Translations under genes and position numbers: made by a program
Assembly (NCBI RefSeq): GCF_015500075.1
Contig: NZ_CP045496.1
Span: forward strand, 806,001 to 870,000
Direction: 5' to 3'
Length of the DNA stretch: 64,000 nt
Source of the DNA: Mesorhizobium sp. INR15
GTDB lineage: Bacteria; Pseudomonadota; Alphaproteobacteria; Rhizobiales; Rhizobiaceae
The notes under the pieces: model-generated
Told to the model about the DNA's origin: nothing
The model's input: only the letters and a program-made list of their open reading frames with translations
The model's database searches: none
Shown: positions 26,884-35,147 of the stretch, in pieces
Position numbering within the stretch: position 1 is the stretch's first letter
Layout: each line of letters starts with the position of its first letter

Positions 26884-27719
26884 TTGACTGCTCCGGAGGT
26901 GATGCCGCGGATCAGCTGCCGCGAGAAGATGACGTAGAGGATCAGCACCGGCATGATCGCCAGCGACAGCGCCGCCAGGATCGCATTCCAGTTGGTGACG
27001 AACTGGCCGAGGAACAGCTGCGCGCCGAGCGTCACCGTCTTGGTCTCTTCCGATGGCGCCAGGATCAGCGGGAACCACAGATCGTTCCAGATCGGGATCA
27101 TGGTGAAGACGGCGACCGTCGCCATGGATGGCCGTACCAGCGGCAGAACCAGCCGGAAGAAGATCGTGTATTCGGACAGGCCGTCGATGCGGCCGGCATT
27201 CTTCAGGTCGTCGGAAACCTGCTTCATGAATTCCGACAGGATGAAGACGGCAAGCGGCAGGCCTTGCGCGGTGTAGACCAGGATCAGCGATGTCAGCGTG
27301 TTGACCAGCCCGCTCGCCACCATCAACTGCAGGATGGCGACGGTGCCGAGGCGGATCGGGATCATGATGCCGAGCGCCAGGTAAAGCCCCATCAGCGAGT
27401 TGCCGCGAAAGCGGTATTCCGACAACGCGAAGGCCGCCATGGCGCCGAACAGGAGCACGAAGAACAGCGAAGCGACGGTGACGACCAGGCTGTTCTGAAA
27501 ATAGTGGATGAAATCGCCCTGGCCGATCACGGTCGTGTAGCCGATCAGATCGAATGTTTTCGGGGTCGGCGGCATCAGCGGCGCGCCGAAGATGCCCGCG
27601 CGGGATTTAAACGAATTCATCACCACGATGATCACGGGAAACAATGCGATCGCCGTATAGGTCAACAGGATCGCGTGGGCGCCGATGGTGCGGGGCAGGG
27701 AGCGGGTTGCGGTGCTCAT
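26880..27719 (-). CDS. Sugar ABC transporter permease (MalG type)
   Basis: A 279-residue inner-membrane permease with about six hydrophobic segments and the EAA-type coupling loop (KNAGRIDGLSEYTIFFRLVLP). The C terminus SRQLIRGITSGAVK is typical of MalG-like partners. The ATG at 27719 is used; the open frame continues upstream into the preceding permease gene but lacks a plausible start there. It lies 8 bp downstream of its MalF-type partner and overlaps the Gfo/Idh gene by 4 bp. Confidence 0.92.
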   Translation of the reverse strand: MSTATRSLPRTIGAHAILLTYTAIALFPVIIVVMNSFKSRAGIFGAPLMPPTPKTFDLIGYTTVIGQGDFIHYFQNSLVVTVASLFFVLLFGAMAAFALSEYRFRGNSLMGLYLALGIMIPIRLGTVAILQLMVASGLVNTLTSLILVYTAQGLPLAVFILSEFMKQVSDDLKNAGRIDGLSEYTIFFRLVLPLVRPSMATVAVFTMIPIWNDLWFPLILAPSEETKTVTLGAQLFLGQFVTNWNAILAALSLAIMPVLILYVIFSRQLIRGITSGAVK

Positions 27720-27727
27720 GTCGCGCC

Positions 27728-28654
27728 TCAGAACTGGTAGCGACGCAAGCGCGTCTGCACGAGGAAGAGGTAGACGCAGACACCGCCCAGGATGATCAGG
27801 AACATCATCGTGGCGATGGCCGCACCCATGTTGGGGTCGCCGATCTGCAGCTGGAAGCCGAAGAAGGCGCGGTACAGGAAGGTGCCCAGAATATCGGTCG
27901 AATAATTCGGCCCGGCGAGTGCGCCCTGCGCGGTGTAGATCAGGTCGAAGGCGTTGAAATTGCCGACGAAGGTGAGGATCGAGATGATGCCGATCGACGG
28001 CAGGATCAGCGGCAGCTTGATCTTCCAGAACTGCGACAGGCCGGTGATTCCGTCGCATTCGGCTGCTTCGATCACCTCTTCGGGGATCGACAGCAGGGCG
28101 GCATAGATCAGCATCATCGGGATGCCCACGAACTGCCACACCGAGATCAGGCTGAGCGTGGTCAGCGCATATTGCTCCTTGCCAAGCCACGGCGTGAACA
28201 GGCTTTTCAGGCCGACGAGATCAAGCAGATTTGGCGCCACGCCCCATAGCGGCGACAGGATCAGCTTCCAGGCGAAGCCGACGATGACGAAGGACAGGAT
28301 GGTCGGCACGAAGATCGCGGTGCGGTAGAAGGCCGAGAACCGCAGTCTCGGACTGGACAGCAGCGCTGCCAGGAGGACGCCGATCGGGTTCTGCACCAGC
28401 ATGTGGATGATGAAGAACCAGGTGTTGTTTCTCAACGCATTCCAGAAATTGACCGACCAGTTGGGGTCGCCGAACAAGGTACGGAAATTTTCCAGTCCGA
28501 CGAAGACCTGGCTCTGGTCGATGTTGCGGAACAGCGAAAGCTGCAGCGTGCCGGCCAGCGGCAGGATCATGATCGCCGTATAGACAAGCACCGCCGGCGC
28601 CAGAAAGATGCCGATGTGCCAGCGGAACGGTCTTTTCGGTCGTGTATCGGCCAT
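27728..28654 (-). CDS. Sugar ABC transporter permease (MalF type)
   Basis: A 308-residue permease with six hydrophobic segments (first at FLAPAVLVYTAIMILPLAGT) and the EAA loop IEAAECDGITGLSQFWKIKLP. The ATG at 28654 begins MADTRPKRPFRW, a normal N terminus for the family; the frame upstream of it is non-coding spacer. It is separated from the binding-protein gene by 217 bp containing a strong stem-loop and little else. Confidence 0.92.
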   Translation of the reverse strand: MADTRPKRPFRWHIGIFLAPAVLVYTAIMILPLAGTLQLSLFRNIDQSQVFVGLENFRTLFGDPNWSVNFWNALRNNTWFFIIHMLVQNPIGVLLAALLSSPRLRFSAFYRTAIFVPTILSFVIVGFAWKLILSPLWGVAPNLLDLVGLKSLFTPWLGKEQYALTTLSLISVWQFVGIPMMLIYAALLSIPEEVIEAAECDGITGLSQFWKIKLPLILPSIGIISILTFVGNFNAFDLIYTAQGALAGPNYSTDILGTFLYRAFFGFQLQIGDPNMGAAIATMMFLIILGGVCVYLFLVQTRLRRYQF

Positions 28655-28833
28655 GAGTTCGGTCCCCGCCGTCTCGCAGTTCCAGGTTCTGTGATGCTCG
28701 AAAAATGCCTCGTCATTGCCCGGTTGTCCTTTCCGATCGGAGAGGACAGGGGCTTGCGACACGTCAGCTTCGCATTCCCCACACAGGCAGGGTAAGGCCG
28801 AGAGGCAGCGCCGACAATCGCTAACTGAAAGCC

Positions 28834-28853
28834 GGCCGGGCGCGGGCCCGGCC
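28834..28853 (-). promoter_or_regulatory. Stem-loop between binding-protein and permease genes
   Basis: A perfect 8-bp GC stem (GGCCGGGC paired with GCCCGGCC, 4-nt loop) starts 19 nt after the binding-protein stop on the minus strand. There is no T-run. A hairpin here is a classic way to make the periplasmic protein mRNA more abundant than the permease mRNA; that function is inference. Confidence 0.5.
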
Positions 28854-28871
28854 AGCTCTTGGGTAGAGGTC

Positions 28872-30131
28872 TTACTTCGCTGGCTTGTACCAGCTGTCGA
28901 GGCCGGTCTGCAGCTTCTTGGCGGCAGCTTCCGGGGTGTCGGTGCCATTGATGACGTTGGCAGATTCAACCCAGGTCTCGTTCTCGAGGTTCGGCGTGCC
29001 GCGCGACAGGATCTGGTAGGTCGAGCGGATCGTCGACTTGCACTTGCCGCGCCAGGAGACGAATTCCTGCGCCAGCGGGTCTTCCATCTTCACCGGTGAG
29101 GAATTCAGGCTGAAGAAGCCCGGCAGCGCGTTGGCGTAGATGGTGGCGAAGTCCGGCGAAGCGACCCACGACAGGAAGGTCTTGGCTGCGTCGGCATTCT
29201 TCGAGGCTGCATTCAGGCCCATGCCGATATCGGTATGGTCGGAGATGTAGCAGGTGTCGCCGGCCTTCTGCACCGGCGGCGGGAAGGCGCCCATCTTGAA
29301 CTGGGCCTGGGTGTTGAACAGGCCGATTTCCCACGAGCCGGCCGGGTAGATGGCGGCGCGGCCGAGCGTGAACAGGTTCTGGCTGTCCGGGTAGGTCTGG
29401 GCTTCGAAGCCGTCGCCGAGATAAGGCTTCCACTTGGCGAGTTCGGCATAAGGCGCGACCCAGTCGGCGTCGGTCAGCTTCTGCGTCCCCTTGATCAGAG
29501 CGGCGCGGCCGTCCTCACCCTTCCAGTAGTTCGGGCCGATGTTCTGGTAGCCCATGGTCGCGGCTTCCCAGAGATCCTTGGTGCCCATGGCCATCGGGAT
29601 GTAGGTGCCGTCGGCCTTGATCTTGTCGAGCGCCGCGTAGAACTCCTCATTCGTCGTCGGGATCTTGATGCCGAGCTTTTCGAAGGCGTCCTTGTTGTAG
29701 ATGAAGCCGTGGATGACCGAAGCCATCGGCACGCAGAAGCTCGACTTGCCGTCGTCGGTCTGCCAGGCGGACTTGGCGACCGGCGAGAAGTTCTCAATGC
29801 CGGGCAGCGCCGAGAGGTCGGCGAGGTTGCCCTTCTTGAACAGCTCAAGCGACTTGTCGAACGGGCGGCAGGTGATCAGGTCGCCCGCCGAGCCGGCGGC
29901 GAGCTTGGCGCCGAGTGCCGCGTCGTATTCGGTTGGAGCCGACGGTGCGAACACCACCTTGATGCCTGGGTTCTTGGCTTCGAAAGCCGGGATCAGCTTG
30001 TCCTTCCAGATGGCAAGGTCGTCGCCGCGCCAGCTTTCGATGTTGAGCGTTACGTCGCCGGCATAAGCCACCCCGGCGGAGCCGAGGATGCTGGTGCCCA
30101 GAAGCAGTGCCGTCAGTAGTTTCGTTGTCAT
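28872..30131 (-). CDS. Sugar ABC transporter substrate-binding protein (family 1)
   Basis: A 419-residue extracellular solute-binding protein. The signal peptide (MTTKLLTALLLGTSILGSAG, cleavage near VAYAGD) is followed by the family 1 fold with SWRGDDLAIWKDKLIPAFEA, the GRAAIYPAGSWEIGLF segment, and DIGMGLNAASKNADAAKTFL. It starts 47 bp after murQ, so they share a transcript. The neighbours (murQ, nagA, a SIS deaminase, an amino-sugar kinase) point to an N-acetylated amino sugar such as GlcNAc, chitobiose or MurNAc as ligand. Confidence 0.9.
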   Translation of the reverse strand: MTTKLLTALLLGTSILGSAGVAYAGDVTLNIESWRGDDLAIWKDKLIPAFEAKNPGIKVVFAPSAPTEYDAALGAKLAAGSAGDLITCRPFDKSLELFKKGNLADLSALPGIENFSPVAKSAWQTDDGKSSFCVPMASVIHGFIYNKDAFEKLGIKIPTTNEEFYAALDKIKADGTYIPMAMGTKDLWEAATMGYQNIGPNYWKGEDGRAALIKGTQKLTDADWVAPYAELAKWKPYLGDGFEAQTYPDSQNLFTLGRAAIYPAGSWEIGLFNTQAQFKMGAFPPPVQKAGDTCYISDHTDIGMGLNAASKNADAAKTFLSWVASPDFATIYANALPGFFSLNSSPVKMEDPLAQEFVSWRGKCKSTIRSTYQILSRGTPNLENETWVESANVINGTDTPEAAAKKLQTGLDSWYKPAK

Positions 30132-30178
30132 GCTCAGTCTCCCTGTTGACCTTTTTCAGGTTCGGTTTTGATGAGAAC

Positions 30179-31093
30179 CTAGGCTTTGGTGCCCTTGTTC
30201 CCCTCGATCGCGGAAAGGGCTGGCCGCAGCTTCTGGCCGGTCCCTTCCAGCAGTTTCTCGGCCGCGTCGGCATTGTCGGCGCCGGCGGCAAGCAAAATGG
30301 CGGTCTTGACCACGCCGCCGCTCCTGTCGAGCAAGCGGGCGGCGTCGTCGCGTGTGCGGCCGCTGATGGCGGCGACGATTCGCGCCGCACGGTCGCGCAG
30401 CTTGATGTTGTCGGCCATCAGATTGACCATGTAACCGTCATGCACATGGCCAAGATGAACGGCGGTCAGCGTCGACAGCATGTTGAGCGCGATCTTCTGA
30501 GCCGTGCCGGCGCCCATGCGGGTCGAGCCGGCGATCACCTCGGGCGGCGTTTCCAGCAGGATGGCGGTCTCGGCCAGCCTGAGCAGCGCGGAGTCCTTGT
30601 TGTTGGCGATGCCGATGGTCGCCGCACCTCGGCGCGCGGCTTCTTCGATGGCGCGCACGGCATAGGGCGTGGTGCCGCTGGCGGAGATCGCGATCAGGCA
30701 ATCGCCCTTGCCGATGCCGGCATCGGCGATGGCTTGCGCCGCCTCTTCCGTATCGTCTTCCGGTCCGCCGGCCAACGTCTTGAAAGCATCGTCACCGCCG
30801 GCAATCAGGATGGCGATACGGTCACGCTGGATGCCGAAGGTGCCGGGCAATTCCAAGGCATCGGCGAGCGCCATAAGGCCCGAACTGCCGGCCGCCGCAT
30901 AGGCAAGCTTGCCGCCGTTCTTCAGTTTGGCCGCAATGATCTCGGCTGCCGCCGCGATGGATGGAATGGCGTTGCGCACGACTTTCGCAGCTTCGATCTG
31001 CGCATCGGCCAACGAAGAAAGGATGGCGTCCGGGGCCTGGATATCCAGCCCCTCGGCATTCTGGTGAAGCGCTTCCGTGCGCGTTTCGGCCAT
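30179..31093 (-). CDS. murQ: N-acetylmuramic acid 6-phosphate etherase
   Basis: A 304-residue SIS-domain protein matching MurQ: RTEALHQNAEGLDI at the N terminus, IAAGLK-like region AYAAAGSSGLMALADA, the ISASGTTPYAVRAIEEA sugar-phosphate loop and STRMGAGTAQKIALNMLSTL. MurQ removes the lactyl ether from MurNAc-6-P to give GlcNAc-6-P, which the NagA encoded on the opposite operon would deacetylate. The ATG at 31093 has GGAGGAA upstream; a longer frame of 37 codons covers the operator region and is rejected. It heads the minus-strand transporter operon. Confidence 0.88.
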   Translation of the reverse strand: MAETRTEALHQNAEGLDIQAPDAILSSLADAQIEAAKVVRNAIPSIAAAAEIIAAKLKNGGKLAYAAAGSSGLMALADALELPGTFGIQRDRIAILIAGGDDAFKTLAGGPEDDTEEAAQAIADAGIGKGDCLIAISASGTTPYAVRAIEEAARRGAATIGIANNKDSALLRLAETAILLETPPEVIAGSTRMGAGTAQKIALNMLSTLTAVHLGHVHDGYMVNLMADNIKLRDRAARIVAAISGRTRDDAARLLDRSGGVVKTAILLAAGADNADAAEKLLEGTGQKLRPALSAIEGNKGTKA

Positions 31094-31116
31094 TCCAGTT
31101 CCTCCACTGCCGGAAC

Positions 31117-31133
31117 AATACCAAAAAAATACC
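31117..31133 (-). promoter_or_regulatory. Candidate GntR operator in front of murQ (direct repeats, 11-bp period)
   Basis: Read in the murQ direction, this is GGTATTTTTTTGGTATT: two GGTATT hexamers spaced exactly 11 bp apart. The same arrangement, in the same orientation relative to its gene, occurs in front of the divergent kinase gene. A possible promoter TGGACA-N16-TATTGT overlaps it, so binding would block murQ transcription. The presumed binder is the GntR regulator of the cluster. Confidence 0.55.
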
Positions 31134-31224
31134 ACTTGTCCACATGCATTAACGGATTCACGGACAAGAAATCGCTGAGCCGGCGAAATGATGAGGTTTT
31201 TCAATAAAATACGCCTTAATCTTT

Positions 31225-31253
31225 TTGAAACGGAAATTAATCCTTGGCTATTG
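31225..31253 (+). promoter_or_regulatory. Possible sigma-70-type promoter of the kinase-nagA operon
   Basis: TTGAAA at 31225-31230 and CTATTG at 31248-31253 are separated by 17 bp. The proposed -10 is overlapped by the GGTATT direct-repeat operator just downstream, a layout consistent with repression. The -10 match is weak. Confidence 0.4.
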
Positions 31254-31271
31254 GTATTTTATTGGTATTAT
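31250..31271 (+). promoter_or_regulatory. Candidate GntR operator in front of the kinase gene (direct repeats, 11-bp period)
   Basis: ATTGGTATTTT is followed immediately by ATTGGTATTAT, two near-identical 11-mers in tandem. The shared core TTGGTATT recurs upstream of murQ. The site ends 20 bp before the GTG start of the kinase and covers the expected transcription start, consistent with a repressor site. Confidence 0.55.
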
Positions 31272-31291
31272 CCGTCTGGAGGAGAAATCGT

Positions 31292-32170
31292 GTGAATTTT
31301 GTGCTCGGCATCGATGGCGGCGGCACCAGCTGCAGGGCGGCCCTGGCAACAGCGGACGGCACTGTCGTCGGCCGCGCCAAGAGCGGCGCCGCCAATATCC
31401 GCACGGACCTTACCGGCGCCCGCTCAAACATTGTCGACGCGGCAAGGCAGGCCTTTGTCGCCGCCGGTCATGATCCTGGACTGATCCCGCGCACCCCGGC
31501 CATTCTTGGCCTCGCCGGCGCCAATGTCGGCACCTACCGGCAGCAGCTTGAGGCGATCCTGCCGTTCAGCATCAGCCGCGTCGAGACCGACGCCGAGATC
31601 GCGCTGGAAGGCGCGGTTGGTTCCGGTGACGGCGCCATGGCGATCCTCGGCACCGGCACCGCCTATATGGCGCGCAAGAACGGCACGTCGCGCGCCATTG
31701 GCGGCTGGGGCTTCCAGGTCGGCGACCAGGGCAGCGGCGCCCGCATCGGCCGCGACCTGCTGGAGCAGACCTTGCTTGCCTATGACGGCATTTGCCAGGG
31801 CTCGCCGTTGACACAGAGCATGCTCGCCGTTTTCCGCAACAATCCCGAAGACGTGGTCGAGTTCACCACCAACGCCAAGCCCGGCGACTTCGGCGGCTTC
31901 GCACCCAAGGTGTTCGAGCATGCCGCGAACGGCGACAGCGTCGCCAACTGGATCCTGGACCGGTCGGTCGCCGATGTCGAAGCGGCCCTCGGCGTGCTCG
32001 ATCTTTCCACCGGCGCCCCGCTCTGCCTGCTTGGCGGCCTGGCGCCGCTTTACGCGCCACGCCTGTCGGCGCGTTACCAGGCATTGCTAAAGCCGCCGCT
32101 CGACGACGCGCTGGGCGGCGCGGTGCAGATGGCGGTGCGCCTGTTCAAAACCACGGAGGCGGCGCGATGA
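31292..32170 (+). CDS. BadF/BadG-type ATPase, probable N-acetylglucosamine kinase
   Basis: A 292-residue ASKHA-fold kinase with phosphate-1 motif GIDGGGTSCRAAL (residues 6-18), GTGTAYMARKNG (phosphate-2 region) and GDQGSGARIGRDLL. The family includes bacterial and animal N-acetylglucosamine kinases. The GTG at 31292 is preceded by GGAGGAG at 7-nt spacing, which decides the start against an ATG further upstream in the operator region. It overlaps the GntR gene by ATGA. In context it would phosphorylate imported GlcNAc, or MurNAc, to the 6-phosphate. Confidence 0.82.
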   Translation: MNFVLGIDGGGTSCRAALATADGTVVGRAKSGAANIRTDLTGARSNIVDAARQAFVAAGHDPGLIPRTPAILGLAGANVGTYRQQLEAILPFSISRVETDAEIALEGAVGSGDGAMAILGTGTAYMARKNGTSRAIGGWGFQVGDQGSGARIGRDLLEQTLLAYDGICQGSPLTQSMLAVFRNNPEDVVEFTTNAKPGDFGGFAPKVFEHAANGDSVANWILDRSVADVEAALGVLDLSTGAPLCLLGGLAPLYAPRLSARYQALLKPPLDDALGGAVQMAVRLFKTTEAAR

Positions 32171-32949
32171 GCGAGGCCGCCGACCAGATCTTCGCCACGC
32201 TCAAACAATCGTCGCAAAGCGGCGCGCCGCTTTACCTGCAGCTGCGCAAGAGCATCGAGGACGCGGTCAATCGCGGCCTGATCGGGCCGGGCGACGCCTT
32301 GCCTTCCGAACGCGACATCGCCACCAAGGCCGACATTTCGCGCGTTACCGTGCGCAAGGCGGTGCAGGATCTGGTCAAGGGCGGCATCCTGGTCCAGCGT
32401 CACGGCTCCGGCACTTTCGTCGCGCCGCGCATGGAGCGGGTCGAACAGTCGTTGTCGCGGCTGACATCCTTCACCGAAGACATGGCCCGGCGCGGCATGA
32501 GCGTGCGTTCGGCCTGGCTGGAGCGCGGCATCTTCGCGCCCTCGCCCGACGAGATGATGGTGCTCGGCCTTTCGTCCAAGGAACTGGTGGCGCGGGTGTC
32601 GCGCCTGCGCATCGCCAACGACACGCCACTGGCGATCGAGCGGGCCGCGCTTTCGACCAGCGTGCTGCCCGATCCGACGTCGATCGGCTCCTCGCTATAC
32701 GCGGCGCTGGAGACGACCGGCAACCGTCCGGTGCGCGCGGTGCAGCGCATCTCGGCGACCAATCTCGGCGACGTTGACGCGCGCCTGCTTGAAGTGCCGC
32801 CCGGCATTGCCGGCCTGCATATCGAGCGCATTTCCTATCTGGCGAGCGGCAAGGTGATCGAGTTCACCCGCTCCGTCTATAGAGGCGACGCCTACGACTT
32901 CGTCGCCGAGCTCCGGTTGAGTGGACCGGGAGAAGAGGGCAGACCATGA
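32167..32949 (+). CDS. GntR-family (HutC subfamily) transcriptional regulator
   Basis: A 260-residue regulator with an N-terminal winged helix-turn-helix (LYLQLRKSIEDAVNRG through LPSERDIATKADISRVTVRKAV, about 22-85) and a C-terminal UTRA ligand-binding domain (about 100-245). HutC-type members in amino-sugar clusters (NagR, DasR, NagQ) respond to phosphorylated amino sugars. It is translationally coupled on both sides (ATGA overlaps with the kinase and the deaminase genes), so it is made along with the enzymes. The GGTATT repeats in the divergent intergenic region are its likely targets. Confidence 0.9.
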   Translation: MSEAADQIFATLKQSSQSGAPLYLQLRKSIEDAVNRGLIGPGDALPSERDIATKADISRVTVRKAVQDLVKGGILVQRHGSGTFVAPRMERVEQSLSRLTSFTEDMARRGMSVRSAWLERGIFAPSPDEMMVLGLSSKELVARVSRLRIANDTPLAIERAALSTSVLPDPTSIGSSLYAALETTGNRPVRAVQRISATNLGDVDARLLEVPPGIAGLHIERISYLASGKVIEFTRSVYRGDAYDFVAELRLSGPGEEGRP

Positions 32950-33977
32950 GCACTGATAAAACCCACATGCAGCGCGAGATCGAGGAGATCCCGGAGGCCA
33001 CCGCCCGCCTGCTCGACGGCTCGCGTGCCATTCTGGCCGAGGCCGGGCGCGGCATTCGCGAACGCGACCCGCATTTCGTCGTGACCGTGGCGCGCGGCTC
33101 GTCCGACCACGCCGCTACTTTCGTCAAATATGCCGTCGAACTGACCGCCGGGTTGGCCGTGGCTTCGGTCGGCCCGTCGATCGCCTCGATCTATGGCGCC
33201 AGGCTGAAGCTTGGCGGCTCGGCCTGCCTGGCGATCTCGCAATCGGGCAAGAGCCCCGACATTGTCGCCATGGCCGAGACGGCGCGGGCCGGCGGCGCCT
33301 TGACCATCGCCATCACCAACACCGCCGATTCGCCACTGGCACGTGCATCGGACTACGCGATCGATATCCTGGCAGGACCGGAGCGCAGTGTCGCGGCGAC
33401 CAAGACCTTCGTCAATTCGGCGGTCGCCGGCCTCGCGCTGATGGCGCATTGCACAGGCGATGAGGCCCTTTTGACCGCGCTGGCGCGCTTGCCCGACCAT
33501 TTTCGCAAGGCCATCGCCTGCGACTGGACGGTGCTGGCGAAGACGCTGGAGAAGCAGAAGTCGCTGTTCATCCTTGGCCGTGGCCCATCCGCGGCGATCG
33601 CCAACGAGGCGGCGCTGAAATTCAAGGAAACCTGCGCCATGCATGCCGAGGCATTCAGTGCCGCCGAGGTCATGCATGGGCCACTGGCGCTGATCGGCCC
33701 TGACTTCCCGGTGCTGGCGCTCGCCGCCCGCGACGCCTCGGAGCCCTCCGTCGCCGAAGCCGCCGACAGCCTGGCGGGCAAGGGCGCGCCGGTGTTCGTC
33801 ACCTCGGATCTGGCGCGGGCGGCGGTGCGCCTGCCGCATGTCGCCACCGGCCACCCGCTGACCGATCCGCTGGCGCTGATCGTTTCCTTCTACATGTTCG
33901 CCGAGGCCCTTGCCCGCCATCGCGGCCTCGATCCGGACACGCCACCCAATCTGCGCAAGGTGACTGAAACCGTATGA
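32946..33977 (+). CDS. SIS-domain glucosamine-6-phosphate deaminase (NagB-II type)
   Basis: A 343-residue protein made of two SIS domains (about 30-160 and 195-330), like the isomerase half of GlmS but without a glutaminase domain. Motifs include VTVARGSSDHAATFVKY, AISQSGKSPDIVAMAETA and KFKETCAMHAEAFSAAEVMHGP. In nag operons lacking classical NagB such proteins act as glucosamine-6-P deaminase, giving fructose-6-P and ammonia. Its position between the regulator and nagA, with ATGA overlaps to both, supports that. An amino-sugar isomerase of the AgaS type cannot be excluded. Confidence 0.88.
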   Translation: MSTDKTHMQREIEEIPEATARLLDGSRAILAEAGRGIRERDPHFVVTVARGSSDHAATFVKYAVELTAGLAVASVGPSIASIYGARLKLGGSACLAISQSGKSPDIVAMAETARAGGALTIAITNTADSPLARASDYAIDILAGPERSVAATKTFVNSAVAGLALMAHCTGDEALLTALARLPDHFRKAIACDWTVLAKTLEKQKSLFILGRGPSAAIANEAALKFKETCAMHAEAFSAAEVMHGPLALIGPDFPVLALAARDASEPSVAEAADSLAGKGAPVFVTSDLARAAVRLPHVATGHPLTDPLALIVSFYMFAEALARHRGLDPDTPPNLRKVTETV

Positions 33978-35137
33978 GCGACTGTTTTGCCCTGACCGGC
34001 GCCCGGATATTCGACGGCGACAACTGGCACGACAATGCAGCCCTTGTCGTGCGCGACGGGCTTGTCGAGGCGATCGTGCCAGCCGGCGCCATCCCCTCCG
34101 GCGTCGGCCATGTCGAGACCAATGGCGGCCTGCTCGTGCCGGGCTTCGTCGACCTTCAGGTCAATGGCGGCGGCGGCGTCATGCTCAACGATCATCCCGA
34201 TGTCGCCTCGATCGAGACCATCTGCCGGGCGCACGCACCGTTCGGCACAACGGCACTGTTGCCGACGCTGATCACCGATACGCCCGCCATCACCGCCGCC
34301 GCGATCGCCGCCGGCGCGGAGGCGGCGCGGCAAAAGCTGCCGGGCTTCCTCGGCCTGCATATGGAAGGGCCGCATCTGTCGATTGCCCGCAAGGGCGCGC
34401 ATGACCCGGCATTGATCCGGCCGATGACGGATCAGGACCAGGCGGCGCTGATCGCCGCACGGCAGAAGCTGCCGGTGCTGCTGACCACCGTTGCTCCTGA
34501 ATCCGTGACACCGGCCCGCGTTTCGGCTCTCACCGAAGCCCGCGTGGTCGTCAGCCTCGGGCATTCCGATACCGGCTACGCCGATGCCAGCAGCTTTGCC
34601 GAGGCCGGCGCCTCTGTTGTCACGCATCTGTTCAACGCGATGAGCCAGATCGGCAACCGCGAGCCCGGGCTGGTGGGCGCCGCCATCGATATCGGTACGT
34701 TGTCCGCCGGGCTGATCGCCGACGGCATCCATGTCCATCCCGCCAGCATCAAGATCGCGCTGGATGCCAAGCAGGGGCCGGCCCGGATCTTCCTGGTCAC
34801 CGACGCCATGGCGACCATCGGCACGGACATGAACTCGTTCACGCTCAACGGCCGCACCATTTACCGCAAGGATGGCAGCCTGCGGCTGGCGGACGGCACG
34901 CTGGCCGGTGCCGATCTCGACATGATCTCCGCCGTGCGCTTTATCCACCGCGTTGTCGGGGTCGAGCTGTCGGAGGCGCTGCGCATGGCTTCGCTCTATC
35001 CGGCGCAAGCGGTCGGCCAGTCGCACCGGCTCGGCCGGTTCGCCAATGGCACCGCCGCTGACATTGTCGCCCTCTCCGACGCGCTTGATATCCGGCACGT
35101 CTGGATCGACGGTCAAAGGGTTTTCGAGGCCGGCTGA
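33974..35137 (+). CDS. nagA: N-acetylglucosamine-6-phosphate deacetylase
   Basis: A 387-residue amidohydrolase. The metal and catalytic residues are recognisable: Glu131 in LHMEGPHL, His197 in LGHSDTGY, His218 in THLFNAM and the catalytic Asp277 in VTDAMA. It converts GlcNAc-6-P to glucosamine-6-P and acetate, feeding the SIS-type deaminase whose gene it overlaps by 4 bp. Length and the VPGFVDLQVNGGGG start of the barrel are standard for NagA. Confidence 0.94.
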   Translation: MSDCFALTGARIFDGDNWHDNAALVVRDGLVEAIVPAGAIPSGVGHVETNGGLLVPGFVDLQVNGGGGVMLNDHPDVASIETICRAHAPFGTTALLPTLITDTPAITAAAIAAGAEAARQKLPGFLGLHMEGPHLSIARKGAHDPALIRPMTDQDQAALIAARQKLPVLLTTVAPESVTPARVSALTEARVVVSLGHSDTGYADASSFAEAGASVVTHLFNAMSQIGNREPGLVGAAIDIGTLSAGLIADGIHVHPASIKIALDAKQGPARIFLVTDAMATIGTDMNSFTLNGRTIYRKDGSLRLADGTLAGADLDMISAVRFIHRVVGVELSEALRMASLYPAQAVGQSHRLGRFANGTAADIVALSDALDIRHVWIDGQRVFEAG

Positions 35138-35147
35138 AAGCGAGCCC

